Position numbers and translations under genes: made by a program. The notes below the pieces were generated by a model. It did no database searches, was not told where the DNA came from, and was given only the letters and a program-made list of their open reading frames with translations. From Aselliscus stoliczkanus (taxonomy: Eukaryota > Chordata > Mammalia > Chiroptera > Hipposideridae): a DNA stretch of 64,000 nt. The stretch covers positions 36,332,352-36,396,351 of the forward strand of contig CM066728.1 in the NCBI GenBank assembly GCA_033961575.1, given 5' to 3'. This document shows positions 1-12,452 of the stretch, piece after piece (within the stretch, counting starts at the first letter, position 1; every line of letters starts with the position of its first letter).

Positions 1-779
1 TAATTGCTTAAAGATATTACATTTTTGTTGGGAGGGTAAAGCTGTAATTATTGCTTAAAATTAGGTGGATTAAGGCAAAATGAAAATAATAACCAATTAC
101 AGAACTTTTGTGTAATCATGGACAAATAAGAATTAAAATTTCTGAGACAAGTTATGTGGGCTGAATTTCATAACACACATCAAAATGTATCTGTTGAAAT
201 TGCTTCATTCCCATATTACTCTTACAAATCAATTATAAGTCACAGGAATCTCTTCAAAGGGAAATCAACCAATAGTTTCAGTAAATTTCAGTCAGATTTG
301 TGTAGCTGCTATTCATAAAAAAATTCCAAATGACTTATCTGACATAATTAGATAAAGGAACACATTTCATACTTTACCCTGTTAAGCAATCATGCATTCA
401 ATTTTGTCTTCGTTCTTCATTTCTGTAAGGAATTGAATGGAACATGAGCTTCTTAATGTGAGTTGCTCGGCAGTTTCATTTTTGATTTGGACCCATTTAC
501 CCAAATTACAGTGAGTCTTCAGTTTACATTGTTGCTAGGTTTTTGGAAACGGCAACTTCAAGCAAAAACATTTACAACAAAACCAATTCCACTATAAGCT
601 AATGGATATAAACAAGAGTTAAATTCCTAATACGTATTTCTGGTCGCAAAAACACAACCAAACTTCTCAACAAAGATTCAAACCCTTTCTAATATCAAAC
701 ATTGAAATAAATGTGAACTATGCATACATTTAAGAAAGACTGATAAAAACAAGTAAGACCATTTTTTCCAACCCACTTA
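1..779. other. Intergenic AT-rich sequence, nothing identified
   Basis: No gene or clear repeat recognised on either strand. Confidence 0.5.
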
Positions 780-1040
780 TTCCAGTTCAGGATGGCTAGG
801 AACCTATCCTGGCAGTTTAAAGTGCATGGCAGGAACCCACCCCAGGCAAGACACTCTTCCATCACAGGGCCACTCACAGACACCCCCACTCACTCAGACT
901 GTGGCAATTTGGACACGCCCATGAACCTCACATGCACCGCTTTGGGGTGTGGGAGGAAACGGTAATACCCAGAGAAAACCCACACAGATATGGGGAAAGC
1001 GTGCAACCTCCACACTCACAGTGGCCCCAGTCAGGAGTCA
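780..1040 (-). repeat. Ancient RTE-like interspersed repeat
   Basis: On the minus strand: 'gtgtgggttttctctgggta', 'ccgtttcctcccacacccca', 'gtgagtggccctgtgatgga', 'gggtgggttcctgcc' and 'ggaataagtgggttgga'. This run of phrases recurs in many vertebrate genomes as the 3' part of an old non-LTR element. Family name uncertain. Confidence 0.5.
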
Positions 1041-2035
1041 GTCTTTTTTCTCACTAAAGTTATAATGACACTGAGTGAAATGATGTTATTCAAGGACCTG
1101 CTGAATAGTGGAATCCAGTAAAAAAATGGGAAGGTGATAACATTTTGATATGACCTTCAAAGAAAACCACACAAATGATAGCTGATAAACAGAGAGCTCT
1201 TCACTCATGCCACCCTTTCTTTGCAAAAACCAACAATGATGAGGTAGATTGATGTCTTTTATGATCTTGTTCACTTTATTACCACAATATATATTATAGG
1301 ATGCTGATTTTCAGAATTTAAATGGAACTTCAAAATTTTCCTAATAGGCCTCTTTTAAATGACAAAAATGAGCAACCACAAGCAAATATTTTTGGTAAAA
1401 CACTTCAGTGTCTATGCACTTGAAAAGACATTGGTTTGGATTCCAGTTCTCCATGACAAATGGAGCACCCTGCATTTACGGATCCTCCCTCCTCAATCCC
1501 AGAGATGAGCACGAAAATGCACTAAAGGAAACAAATCCATAAAGAAGTTGAGAACAGGAAATGTAGGATACAGCAGACTAGAGAGTTTGAAGGCAGAAAG
1601 CAAATGAAGTAGGTGCTCCTTATGTGAGCAACAATGAAAACCAATCTGTATCTTAGAGGAGCCACAAAGAATCAACAGGATTGTGTGAAGAGTAGGATTG
1701 TTCTGTGATAGTAATTGAGGTGATCATTTCAAAAATGATATACTGAATTGCAATATTCTACATACAGCCCACCATTCCCATTCTTGTGAATACAGAGAGA
1801 GGGCAAATGTAGCAATAACCTAGAAGTGGAAATAGTAGACATTAGGGCTAGGCCACCTAATGTGAGTGTTGGGGACCTAAAGTAAAGTCCCTTTATTTTG
1901 GTGTGAAGGTGGATGAGAGTTGCTAAGAAACAGCTGCTCTAAACTATCCAGATTATTCAGTTATGATCTCTTGGCTTCAACCCCACCCATCTGTACTCTG
2001 CTCTGTGATCCTGGAGTTGGGATTCTTTAAACTTC
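1041..2035. other. Intergenic sequence, nothing identified
   Basis: No gene or clear repeat. Confidence 0.45.
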
Positions 2036-2039
2036 TCTT

Positions 2040-2680
2040 TTGTTGGTTGTTCTCTAGCTCTGCCAACAGGGGGCACTAAAGGGAGACTAGCAGACTTTCT
2101 GGTGGCATCAGTAGCACTTCCATCCATACCAAGATAGCAGCAGCAGTTTTTTCCAGCAGTAGCTTTTGGCTGTAGCTGGCAGATTTTCCAGTACTCACAG
2201 AATCAGCATTATTGTGTCCCCTCAGATTTCAGCACCAGCTCTGCTGAATCCCCTCCTCAGAGATTTTGGGTTTGGGCTCTGTCTAGTCCTTCTTCTGAGC
2301 TTCTAAAACACCAGAAAAGCTGAGGAGTGCTTCCTCCTCAGAGGTCTGAATCCCAGCTCCCAGCTCTTTCTTCTGAGCTCATCAGGCTCCTGTCCTAAGG
2401 GAGCAGTGCTCCTTCCTCAGAGGTGTAAGCCGCCCCGCCACAGGGTCTGCCCTACAAGCTTTACACTGGAATAATACCAACCGCTTCCCTTTCTTCCCCT
2501 CAAGCTTAGGTGTCATAACGGCTTACTAAAGTTCTTACCTTTCTGATAATTCAGTGTTGTTGGTTTTGTTTGTTTTGTTTTGCATTTTCAGTTCTGGTTA
2601 ATAATTCTTTGTATTAGTACTGTTCGTTAAAATAAATGGAGCTGTTTTTGTCTCCTGATTGGACCCTGACTGATACAGAA
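2040..2680 (+). repeat. LTR-like or other retroposon, class unresolved
   Basis: Pyrimidine-rich text with internally repeated 'ttcctcctcagaggt' (2328-2343) and 'ccttcctcagaggt' (2411-2424), a late AATAAA (2633-2638) and an ending 'ggaccctgactgataca' seen at the ends of several mammalian dispersed repeats. The layout suggests an old LTR; the family is not identified. Confidence 0.4.
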
Positions 2681-3378
2681 TCAACTCCATCCATAAACGC
2701 AAAATTCAAACCCAGTGCTCTCAATCAGGAAGGAGGCCTGCTGTTAAAGAAGACATAGAGATTTACAGAGGAAAAAAAAATGAATAAACCTTGTTCATTT
2801 ATCAACAAAACAGAAAAACAAGGGCCATGAGTCATTTGGGAAATAAAAAATACAACATGGACTATAAAGTCCAATATGAACAGATAGATTAATAACATTA
2901 TAGAAAGTAGAGATATATTGGGAAACAGAAGAGAACTCGTAAATAATTATTCCTAGCACCCTCTAAAAGATGTGAAAAGATATTGCTTCTCTATTTTAAA
3001 AGCTGCTACAAAAAGGAGAAACTTATAAGAAAATAGAGGGTTCCTAAAGATGAAAATTGCCGTAAATAGAATTTTTTAAAACTAATTGGCACTTAGAATA
3101 CACTTACCTAAATTTTAGAACATCATAGAATTTAAGAACACTAAGGATAAAAAAAAAAGGACCATCTTAAAACTGCCCAGAGTCTAAAACAAATCACCTT
3201 AAAAGTTATGATATTTGGACTTCACATCAGCATTATAAATACTAGAAGAACAAAGAGAAATGTCGGTAGAATTTTTAAACAAATTGTCAATAGATTGTCA
3301 AAATAAAATAGAGCCTTTCTCAGATGCGTAAGAAAGTCAGAAAGTTTTCTACAATGCAGTTTTCTTAAAAACAAACAA

Positions 3379-3424
<46 letters not shown>

Positions 3425-3655
3425 ACTTTAAGGATTACTGAGGTAAAATGAAAGAAGGAGTTTAAGAAAAAGAATCAATGAGATCTATGGAGAAGTAGGC
3501 CTAAATTAGAAGTAAAAGCAAAAAAAAAAAAAAATCTCTAGAAACCTAGTTATATCAGGAGCCACCCAGAGTTAAAATGAGGTTACATAGAACCAAGAAA
3601 AATACTTAAGAGAAGAAAATGGATCCCATTACCCACATTTTGGGAATAACAAGCT
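2681..3655. other. Intergenic AT-rich sequence with a (TAA)n tract
   Basis: (TAA)n of about 13 units lies at 3380-3420. No gene seen. Confidence 0.5.
3380..3420. repeat. (TAA)n simple repeat
   Basis: About 13 uninterrupted TAA units. Confidence 0.95.
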
Positions 3656-3669
3656 GAATGATGGGAATA

Positions 3670-3840
3670 GTGAGATGAGTCAGCTACAGTTCTGTCAATA
3701 ACTACATGTATGATCTTAGAGAAATTAATTGATCTCTTTTAACTGTGGTTTTCTTTTGTATAATTTGGAAATATAATAACTACCTCATAGCTCTCCAAAA
3801 TGTATAACATTGTAAGCACATGGGAAATAAAATTAACCCA
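3670..3840 (+). repeat. MIR SINE, diverged
   Basis: 'acatgtatgatcttagagaa' , 'actgtggttttcttttgtat' and 'ataataactacctcatagc' follow MIR core order. Confidence 0.45.
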
Positions 3841-4299
3841 GTCAGGTTAGAAAAATATGTATTTCAAAAGTCTAAACAGAACAATAATGCCCATATGATG
3901 AATCATAGTCTTTAGCCTTATAACATACATATATATAAAAATCATAGATAAATAGTACAAATTTATATTTATATACCTCTATATATTTTTTACTTTAATA
4001 ATCTTACTTTATTTCCAAAACCACTTACTTTGTCTATAAATAGTGGAGATCTTTTAATTCTTATTTTATAAAAAAAAAATAACAAAAATAACAAAAAAAG
4101 AATCTTAAAGGAGAGGCTTGTTTCTTGTCTAAAGTCATGTTTTAATAACAATGGTAGAAACACTATCGGAATCATGATCTCTTGTCTCCCAGTTTAACAT
4201 TTTCCATAAAGTTTGTGCTCTGTTTTTAGTAATAGATTTCAATTTGGTTTTTGCCTGAAAGATAAATTTCACTATAGTGTCATAGTTGAAACCATGACA

Positions 4300-4700
4300 G
4301 TGGACAAGACTACCAAGGAGAATGTATTAAACCAAAAAAAAGAAGGCATAAGGCATGACCCACAGGAAGACCAGCATTTAAAGGAAGACAGACACCCTTC
4401 AAAAATAAAGTGGTCTAAAGAGCTTAATTTTGTTAAAAGAAAATGTGTATTGGCTTTAGAAACTAAGAATTCATTGGTGGTTTTGGGAAAGAGGGATTTC
4501 AATGAGGTGGCAGGAGTAGAAGGTAGACTGCAGTGAATTAAAGTGGCTTGAAGGGGTCGTGGTTTGGAGAGCCACTGAGATACCAACTTTGTGAAGAAAG
4601 GAGAATAATGGAGAACTAGCTAAAAAAAAAAGAGTGCAGGGTCATGATGAAATTTGCCTTTGTGTTTTGTTTTAAGATAGTAGAAACCTAAACTTGTTTA
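4300..4700 (-). repeat. L2 LINE fragment, antisense
   Basis: 'gaatgtattaaaccaaaaaa', 'gtggcaggagtagaaggta' and 'actgcagtgaattaaagtgg' resemble L2 antisense ('agaagccagactgcagtgg' type). The 107-codon plus-strand frame here is a by-product. Confidence 0.5.
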
Positions 4701-5084
4701 AATGTTGACAAGAACAAACCAATCAAGAGAAAAAGGTTGAAGATACAGGAAAGAAAAGTAACAATCAGTAAAATAAAGTATCTGAGTGAAGGGGTATCCA
4801 CAATACAGGTGTCAGGGTACACCTTGTATAGAAGGGTGATACCATTTTCACACAGTAGGAGGCAAGGAAGAAAGGATTGTAGGGATATAAATAAATGTGT
4901 AGACTTGGAGGGGAAGGGAGTTTGCATAAGATGACTTTATTAATTTTGAGAATAGGGAACATATAAAAGGGTTAAAGATTTGAATCAATTGGAGATTATA
5001 GAAAATGAAAACAATAACTTACTTGGAAAACCTAGGGGGATTCTCAGGCAGCATCAAGAATCTAGCTATAGTTTTGTTTCTTCA
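4701..5084. other. Intergenic sequence, nothing identified
   Basis: No gene or clear repeat. Confidence 0.4.
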
Positions 5085-5495
5085 TTTGTTTGACTTGTTC
5101 CTTTGTTGTTTTCAGTTTTATATACCACATATCAGTGAAATTATATGGTTCTTGACTTTTTCTGTCTGATTTATTTCGCTTAGCATAATAATCTCAAGAC
5201 CCATCAGTAGTTTAGTTACCAGAGGGTAAGGGAGGCAGAGAAGAGGTAGATGAGGGTAAAAGGGATCAAATATAAGGTGATGGAAGGAGAACTGGTTCTG
5301 GGCGGTGAACACACAATGTGATATATAGATGATGTATTACAGAATTGTATACCTGAAATTTATTGGGTTGTCGGAAAAGTCATGACGTATTTTTTCTGTT
5401 TTTCGTTGCAAAAATGTGTCATGACTTTTCCGACAACCCAATATGTAACTTTGCTAACAATTGTCATCCCAATAAACTTTAATTTTAAAAAAGTC
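5085..5495 (+). mobile_element. 5'-inverted (twin-primed) L1 3' fragment
   Basis: 5212-5493 is sense L1 3' UTR ('ttaccagagggtaaggga', 'gatatatagatgatgtatta', 'caataaactttaatttt' and an A tail). 5085-5210 is the inverse: its minus strand reads L1 ORF2 C-terminal codons like LEIIMLSEINQTEKVKNHII. This sense/antisense switch near 5211 is the mark of twin priming. Confidence 0.8.
5363..5441. mobile_element. 79-bp mariner-type MITE, copy 1
   Basis: The ends are near-perfect inverted repeats starting TTGGGTTGTCGGAAAAGTCA, around a short central loop 'ttctgtttttcgttgcaa'. TA flanks at 5361-5362 and 5442-5443. It sits inside an L1 3' UTR, whose text rejoins when it is removed. Confidence 0.95.
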
Positions 5496-6129
5496 TAGCT
5501 ATAGTTGGATAATATGAATTTATAGTGCCAATAAGCTACAAAGTTTTATTATTTTCTCTAGTAGCAATAATGCAAATGAGTAGTTGGTATAAGATCAAAA
5601 TCTGAAAAAAGAAAAAAGTACACACATTGCCTTTTGACATGTGCAAACTCATATGAAATTCAGGTAAATTGGAAGGCTTTCAGAGTATCTCTATAGCTTC
5701 TAATGAAGAAACTTGCCCAACTACTTAAGAAGCAGGTTTACTCATGTCAGACGTGCTCTAAACTATCAGAATTTCATTTATATAACCATTCTGAACAACT
5801 GAACTGGAAACTTCAATCTGTAGTTACCAGACTGGTTCTATAATCACATAAAAAACATGAAAAATTTGTCTTTTCTTCATAATAAATTATGAAATTTGTA
5901 CACATAAGTGCCCTAATAAAATTCTGACAACCACTTTGCTTTGCAAATAAGCAAGTTGCTAAGATCACACAGATAGACTGGTTCCACTCCTTAATGCTTT
6001 AGATTTTTTAGATTTTTTACAAATGTTACAGCTTTTTAAAAAAATTTGAACTTAAAAAATGCTGTTTTCAAAATTTAACACAGCATTTAACATCATTTTA
6101 GCAAAGATTTAGTACAGTTGATCACTCCT

Positions 6130-6705
6130 TCCTTGTACCTCATTCTTCATTTGCTTCCCAAGATAATAACATCTCCTGGTTGCTCCTTCTACTTTCTGTT
6201 TGATTCAGCTTATCTTCTGGTCCTCTAAATTCTGAGATTCTTCTTCTCTACATTTACTCCCTAGATGAACTCGTTCAACCTCATGTCTATAAATACCATC
6301 CATTTGTTGATTACTCCCCAAATTTAGTCATTAGCCTAGACTTCTCTTTTGAACCCCAGTTTCATATATCCAATTATCTACTTGGTTCCTCTATGTATGT
6401 ATCTAATAGTCTTGTCCAAAACTAGCTCTTGATTTCCTCCATCCACCACCACCACCACTCTCAGATCAGCTCTAACCACAGATATCTCCATGTCAGTATT
6501 TGGCAACTTGATTCTCCCAAGTTTCTTAGGCCAAGGATGCTTGATACACCCACTACACTGCACTTTATCTCCCACCCTTACCCCCATCAATCAGCACATC
6601 CTGTTAACAATGCCCATCAAAGCAGGTTTTGAATTCATCCACTTCTCATCACCTCCACTGATATCACCCAAGCTTAAGGCTAGGAGGTTCTCTCTAATTT
6701 TTGAT
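6130..6705 (+). repeat. L2 LINE fragment
   Basis: Follows L2 coding text in order: 'actccccaaatttagtcatt', 'gacttctcttttgaacccca', 'tatccaattatctacttgg', 'cttgtccaaaactagctctt', 'atttggcaacttgattctcc' and 'cagcacatcctgttaac'. Broken frames. Confidence 0.85.
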
Positions 6706-9085
6706 GTTACAAAGAAAGCTACAATCAAACATTCTTGGACAATCTCTTTGTCTACATATGTTGGTATTCCTCTAAAATAGATACCTCGTTGGATAGATTT
6801 GTTTAGTCATAAGGTATAGGTGTTTTATTTCGATAGATATGGCATGATTGCCTTTTAGAAAGTTTGTATCAACTTGTATATTCTCCAGGGGAATGTGAGA
6901 AGAGGGTAATGCTGAAATGGCTTCTTGTGTCTTTTGGGATGGGCGAAAGCAGAAGTGGGGGTGGGAAGCATATCAGACTGGAGAAACTGGTAGGAATAGA
7001 ATAGAAATCTGGTATTATTATCAGGTCAACATCTGTTGTTCTTCAGTAAGTAATGAAGTCCTGGATATGAAAAATAAAGTTATCATTGTCAGAAATGCAG
7101 AAAGGATTTCTTGCCAGGTCATTTCTATCATAGGTCCCTCTAGGACCTACTTAAATTTTTGAGATACTTGAATATGTTTTGTTTGTATTTTCATCGATTG
7201 CACATGTTGTAGGTAAAAAGATACCCCATAACTTATATTTCATTATGCAAGCAAGTCTCATGGTCAATTAATTATGAAAGTTTTGTCTTTGTATAAATTT
7301 AAAAGTATTGACAGCACATTGTCAGGCCATATGTCAGTAAGTGGGGAAAAGGGCATTAGAATTAATTTAATGGAAAATAAAGGGCATAGTCAGTAGTCAT
7401 CCTCCTGATCATAGGTGTATAACTTATTTTTAATTATTCTCTTACAGAGGTAACCTTTCCGATCTTCCCTAACCTTAAGGCATTCATTTATTTTATTTAG
7501 TATTGTAAGGGACATAATATAGAAGGTAATTATACATAGGAATATACTCTGAAACATTCTGGCTCAGAAGTAAAGATGTAGCCAAGTGGTGAACATGTTC
7601 ATGCTGGTGAGAATAAATGTTTAACGTAAGCATATGCCAGACATGCCTCAGGAAAATACTATCAATCAGGAAGTGAGCCTCATCAGAAGTGGGAAAATAG
7701 AAGTGCCTAAAGCTTCACTGAGACTGGGAAAAGAGGTGACTGCTGGAACAGGACCCATACACCACCCAAGGCCTGGTTCGGATTATCTTTTCATTCTTTC
7801 TCAGGTGAGCTAATAGAAGTGGGTCAAGTGCTGCCCTTTCATGTCTGACAGAGGAGTCAGGCCAGACTTTTCACACCATCTACAATACATTACTCTCCTC
7901 TTTGTGATTCAATGAGTAGAAATATCCTGAACAAGAACCAGAATGAGTAGAGGGGAGAAAAGGAGAGTTGGCAGGGGTGAAAATGGGGAGGGGTGGGGAC
8001 AATAGAAAGAACAGTTTTGGTTCTTCCAAGTTTCATACATTCCAAAATGTGTGAGTGTGTGTGTGCGCGCTCAACACCCATTTGGATCAAATATGAATAC
8101 TGCAAAGAACAAACTATGAATTGCCCATGGAGAAGTATCTAGACCATCTCAGTGAGCTCTGTACTAGGCTAAGACATAGCTGTGATAAAGTACCTTACAA
8201 ATTTGAGCCAGACTGAAAGCAAGTGGCAAAAGGAGAATCATGTACCCTTGAATATAACTGTCTTCAGGTATGTGAGCTCCCAATCAGTCCTGTGTCATAC
8301 GACGAAGTGTGATGTCCCAGCTAAACCAGGACACAACTTACCTGAACCGCACCAAATGCAAGTAACTCTAGAGTGCCCTGTGGTCCTGAAGTTAAGGAGC
8401 CCTCCTTGCTTAGAGCTTATCCTTAGAGCACTACAGAACCCCAGCTCTGATACATTGGATTCACCCAAGGAGATTACAAATGGGATAGTGCCAGAGGTCT
8501 GCTAGAAGAGAAAAAGTAAAATGCATAAGATGATGAAGTAGCAAATTGTTTCTGATAGCAAAATGGGCATCATTTTAAGCACTGCCTCATGGAGCAGTTG
8601 GATCCTCACCTGGACAACTGCCGTTTGCCAGTTCATATCATTGCCATTGTTCTCTTTATGCACTACCTCCCCTTCCTAGAGTACAGCCCACACTTTAATT
8701 CCCCCATTGAGACTAGTTTTCTTTCCTAGCTTCAGTAGGACCCACTAAGCCTTGGAGAGAACTCAGGGAGAGCTGGGAATCAGCCTGTTAGCACTGAATT
8801 GAAACACTAGATAGTTAAACTAGTATCAATAGTGGTTGAATTTTCTGGACAAGTGGACTTCACTCAGGGACATCATATTGTAAGCTTTTGACAAGATGAT
8901 GACTCTTCCCCATGCTGTGCTTCCACAGCAACTACATACCATTAGTGAGTCATTTTCCATAAACCATGTTATTCCCCCCTTATTCTTTCTTTGAATTTGA
9001 TTCTGTCTTGCCTTAAATTATAAGCTGTGCCTGATTCATCTTTGTATTCAACACAGAACTAATATGGAGTCTTTCCTAGACATAG
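6706..9085. other. Intergenic sequence, nothing firmly identified
   Basis: Includes a chance 107-codon frame at 8182-8505 with no family resemblance and an L2-like scrap near 8990-9070. No gene supported. Confidence 0.4.
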
Positions 9086-9094
9086 GGCAGCAAC

Positions 9095-9240
9095 CACCCA
9101 ACTAGGTTATCAGATACCCTGGGTTTTTGTCCTGGTCCTTCATCTACCTAGCCAGCCATCTTGGACAAATATCTTTACTGCTTCTTACCATATATGTTTC
9201 CTTCTGTAAGATGAAGAGGCTGGATTAGATGACCTATTTT
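9095..9240 (+). repeat. MIR SINE, diverged
   Basis: 'ccttcatctacctagccagc', 'cttggacaaatatctttac' and 'cttctgtaagatgaagaggc' follow MIR core order. Confidence 0.5.
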
Positions 9241-10225
9241 TTTTCTTCCAACTCTGCATTCCAAATAAGTGTTTTTGGACCAATTGTTGCTTTAGATGAC
9301 AGTAATTTGTCTGCATCCATATATGATACTATCCTTTCTTGTCTCTCAACTTCCTAGAAAATACTAGTGAAAAATAAATATCATTTAAATAAGTATGGAT
9401 CATAAAACATATTTCTTAGAGGACAAAAAAGCTGAGACTGAAGAAAACAGAGAAAATCACATCCAATATCTTCATACTACAGATATGGAAACTGTGAGCC
9501 GAGAGGAGGCACATGAAGTGCCTGGGATTCCGCCACCGTAGAGTCCCAGAGCCCTTAGCAAACCCAGCAGACCTGCTCTCTACCCACTGCTTATTTTATT
9601 ATCCCATATTTTGTGACTTATATTTTTGGCAGCAGGGTTTCCGAATGGATTCAGAAGCGAAGAGTAGCCTATCTGGAGTTGCTCCTGCTAAGTAAAACCT
9701 AAACTGTTGATTTCCCTCATTTTGTTTCTCACTAGTTCTCTAGTGCACTCTTGGTTAGAGAAGTGATTAGTTTAGCAGCATCCTGGATGCCAATGATTTG
9801 GCTTCCAGAAGAGGACCTATAGCAGCCTCTTTGAGGAGAATCTAGTTCTTCTCTAAATCAGAAGGGAGATCAACTTCTTGGCAGGAGAATTAACTCAAGT
9901 ATAGTGCTGCAAGGGGCAGCTTGTCTGCCCTGGGCCCATTTGGAGCTCTATGTCTTGGTGAGAAAAGACTTCAGTAGCACACTGGGGATCGCTCAGGATG
10001 GGATTCATCACATTGCTTTTCACTCTGCTCCCCACTTGCTGGAGAATTTTGTGAGAAAAGCATTGGCAAAGTGGAAAGAACCTGGAGGAAGGTGATAGAG
10101 GAGCTATAGTGTCCCCCCCCATCCCTTGGTGGGACTGGCATGTGATAACATGTGGCTCTGATGCTTTTGTTCCAAATGGATTTGGAAGGCACATTTGGTC
10201 ATGTGAGTTTGGAAGTTATAATGAA
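9241..10225. other. Intergenic sequence, nothing identified
   Basis: Overlapping chance frames at 9895-10194 on both strands; no family resemblance. Confidence 0.4.
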
Positions 10226-10229
10226 ATGT

Positions 10230-10360
10230 CTTTTAGTTTTCAAAGGTAATATTAATAGTTACCATTCATTTAACTCTCATTGGGTATCAGGCAAGTCTCT
10301 AAGCATTTTACCTTTATTAGTTTTGCTGATCATCACAACTCTTATCAGTATTTAATTTCC
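10230..10360 (-). repeat. MIR SINE fragment
   Basis: 'gtatcaggcaagtctctaag', 'cattttacctttattag' and 'catcacaactcttatcagta' follow antisense MIR order. Confidence 0.5.
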
Positions 10361-10508
10361 CATGGTATTGGGAAATTAAAAGGAACCCTCATATCTCCAT
10401 TTTTATGGAAATGACTAAGTAATATCTGGTAGACACATTCCTTAGGAGAAAAAATGAAGTAGACACACCCATAGCACCCATAGCTTAAAAATAAATTTTG
10501 AATTTAAA

Positions 10509-10530
10509 AAGAGAGAGAGAGAGAGAGAGA
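10509..10530. repeat. (GA)n simple repeat
   Basis: About ten GA units. Confidence 0.9.
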
Positions 10531-10859
10531 AAATAAGATTTATAGTACCACTTATGTAAAATAAATGCAACAATAACAAACACTATATCCAAAGGTACAT
10601 ATTGAAAGATAAATATCAAACACATGCCTAAGGGGAGAAGAGGCTGGAGTGGGGAGTTGGATTGAAAGTAACAAAATAATAATAAAGAAAAAGCCTCATG
10701 GGAAATGATAATGACAGTTTACAATGAACTGAGGGATAAATTTAACTTAATTTCTGCAAGTTCAAAAAAACACTTTAAAGTGGCATACATCATAATTAAA
10801 ATAATATATATGAAAATGTGTGGAGTGAAGCTAACTTTGTGCCAATTTGTTTACCTATG

Positions 10860-10990
10860 ATACTTGTTTAGCCTCAAAAAGTTCTTTTAGGTTTATTAAT
10901 CCATTTCAGAAATGCAAAACATTTGACTGAGAGATCAAGTAACTTTCCAAGGTCACAAAGTTAAAGAGTTAGAATTTGAACTCATGTCTT
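10860..10990 (-). repeat. MIR SINE
   Basis: 'ttaatccatttcagaaatgc', 'actttccaaggtcacaaag' and 'ttagaatttgaactcatgtc' follow antisense MIR order. Confidence 0.7.
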
Positions 10991-11040
10991 TTGACACCAT
11001 GTTTTATACCATCTTCACTGTGCTTCTCTCCTTTATAAAT

Positions 11041-11152
11041 TTTTTTTTTTTTTTTAAAGAGGGCAGTGTCACTGGCCCTCATATGTGGGATCCGAACCTG
11101 GGCCGCTGGTGTCCCAAGCCAGCTCTTAACCACCAGGCCACTCGGCCGGCCC
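11041..11152 (-). mobile_element. tRNA-derived SINE (GGCCGG type)
   Basis: T run, GAGGGCAGTGTCACTGGCCC and GGGATCCGAACC (inverse B box), ending CTCGGCCGGCCC, so antisense. Flanks CTCTCCTTTATAAATTT and CTCTCCTATATAATTT give a target duplication with small differences. Confidence 0.92.
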
Positions 11153-11159
11153 ACTCTCC

Positions 11160-12065
11160 TATATAATTTAAATACTTATTACTATCCACATAAATTAAGA
11201 AATAAATGATTTATATTCTGAAACAAATCCTTAATGATGCTGGGTTATTATAGCTGAATTATGGTTCAAGATCTAAATTTAGTTGTGATTTCTTCTTTGT
11301 TACCATTTTCCACTTTAAGGACTTTGATGGGTATTTAAAACTGAAAAAATATTGCGTGGTATTATATCACTTACAATATGTTTTTCTATGGTGTGAGTTA
11401 ATGTATGTAAAACTTGGGAGTTGTTTGTGTGCACGCATAAGATCTGCCAACTCAGACATATTGCTCAACTTCCCAGGTATGGTGATGAGTTGTCAGGTAT
11501 AGTGGGAACATGTACCATCTCTTACATTTTATATGATAAGACCTGTAAATGGCACAATTCTTATGAGGTCGCTGTTTTTAGACAAGTTGAAGTAACTGGT
11601 GCTGAACTTAACTCTCTCATCATAAACATCCCTAAAACTGGGAAAAAATATATGTTGGCAACTGTTTAAACCATGGAAGATTGTGATTCTTAAGAAAAGA
11701 GTGACAGGAAAGGTGAACTCCACATTCCTCTTGCTTCCTGCCAATGGAGTTTAGAGAGGTAGAAGTCAGTTGGAAAGTGGTAATCTCACTGAACCAAGGT
11801 GGTAGAAACTGCAGTTTGGGACAGATGAAATGAAAAGTTTCAAAAAAGGGAACTCTGAAAACAGGAGTACCAAAAGTCTTTGTGGGTTTTTTCCCCTTAA
11901 GCCATTTGCTGGGAGTTGAGCTGTGCATGCACACAAGAGTCTAGCAGAAAGTAGCTGATGATGGGCAGACAGCTGAAAGTAAGTACTAGTAGTCATATAA
12001 TGCTGGTAAAATGTTGAATATTTCAGTAAGTCAAAGTGGAGAAACCTCACTGAGCATTCAGTTCA
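11160..12065. other. Intergenic sequence, nothing identified
   Basis: Several overlapping short frames near 11420-12050 on both strands without family resemblance. Confidence 0.4.
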
Positions 12066-12069
12066 GACT

Positions 12070-12452
12070 TATATTAGTCAGCTTGGACTGCCATAACAAA
12101 ATACCACAGCTGGGTGGCTTAAACAATACAAATTTACTTTCTCACAGCCCTGGAGCCTGGAAGTTCAAGATCAGTGTCCTTGTAGGGTTGGTTTCTAGTG
12201 AGACCTCTCTTCCCTATGTAAGAGACTGACTGCTTGCTGTGTCCTCACAAGGCCTTTTCTCTGTGTGTAGATAACCCTGCTGTCTCTTCCTCTTCATATA
12301 AGGAATCTAGTTCTATTAGATTAAGGCCTCATCTTTATGACCTCATTAACTTTAATTATCCCCTTAAAGGCTCTGTCTTCAAATACAGTCACATTAGGGG
12401 TTAGGGCTTCAACATGTAAGTTTTGGGGAGGACACAACTCAGTCCATTATAA
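12070..12452 (-). repeat. MLT1-type (ERVL-MaLR) LTR
   Basis: On plus (antisense): 'attagtcagcttggactgcc', 'ataacaaaataccacagct', 'gggtggcttaaacaatac', 'tgtgtcctcacaaggcc', 'caaatacagtcacattagg' and 'ggacacaactcagtccatta'. This is the full MLT1 LTR order, near complete. No internal coding region. Confidence 0.82.

Noticed and set aside
4213..4586. Overlapping 107- and 104-codon frames on opposite strands
   Set aside because: The DNA matches antisense L2 text, and the proteins match no family.
8182..8505. A 107-codon plus-strand frame
   Set aside because: No start context, domain, splice partner or conservation evidence; consistent with chance.
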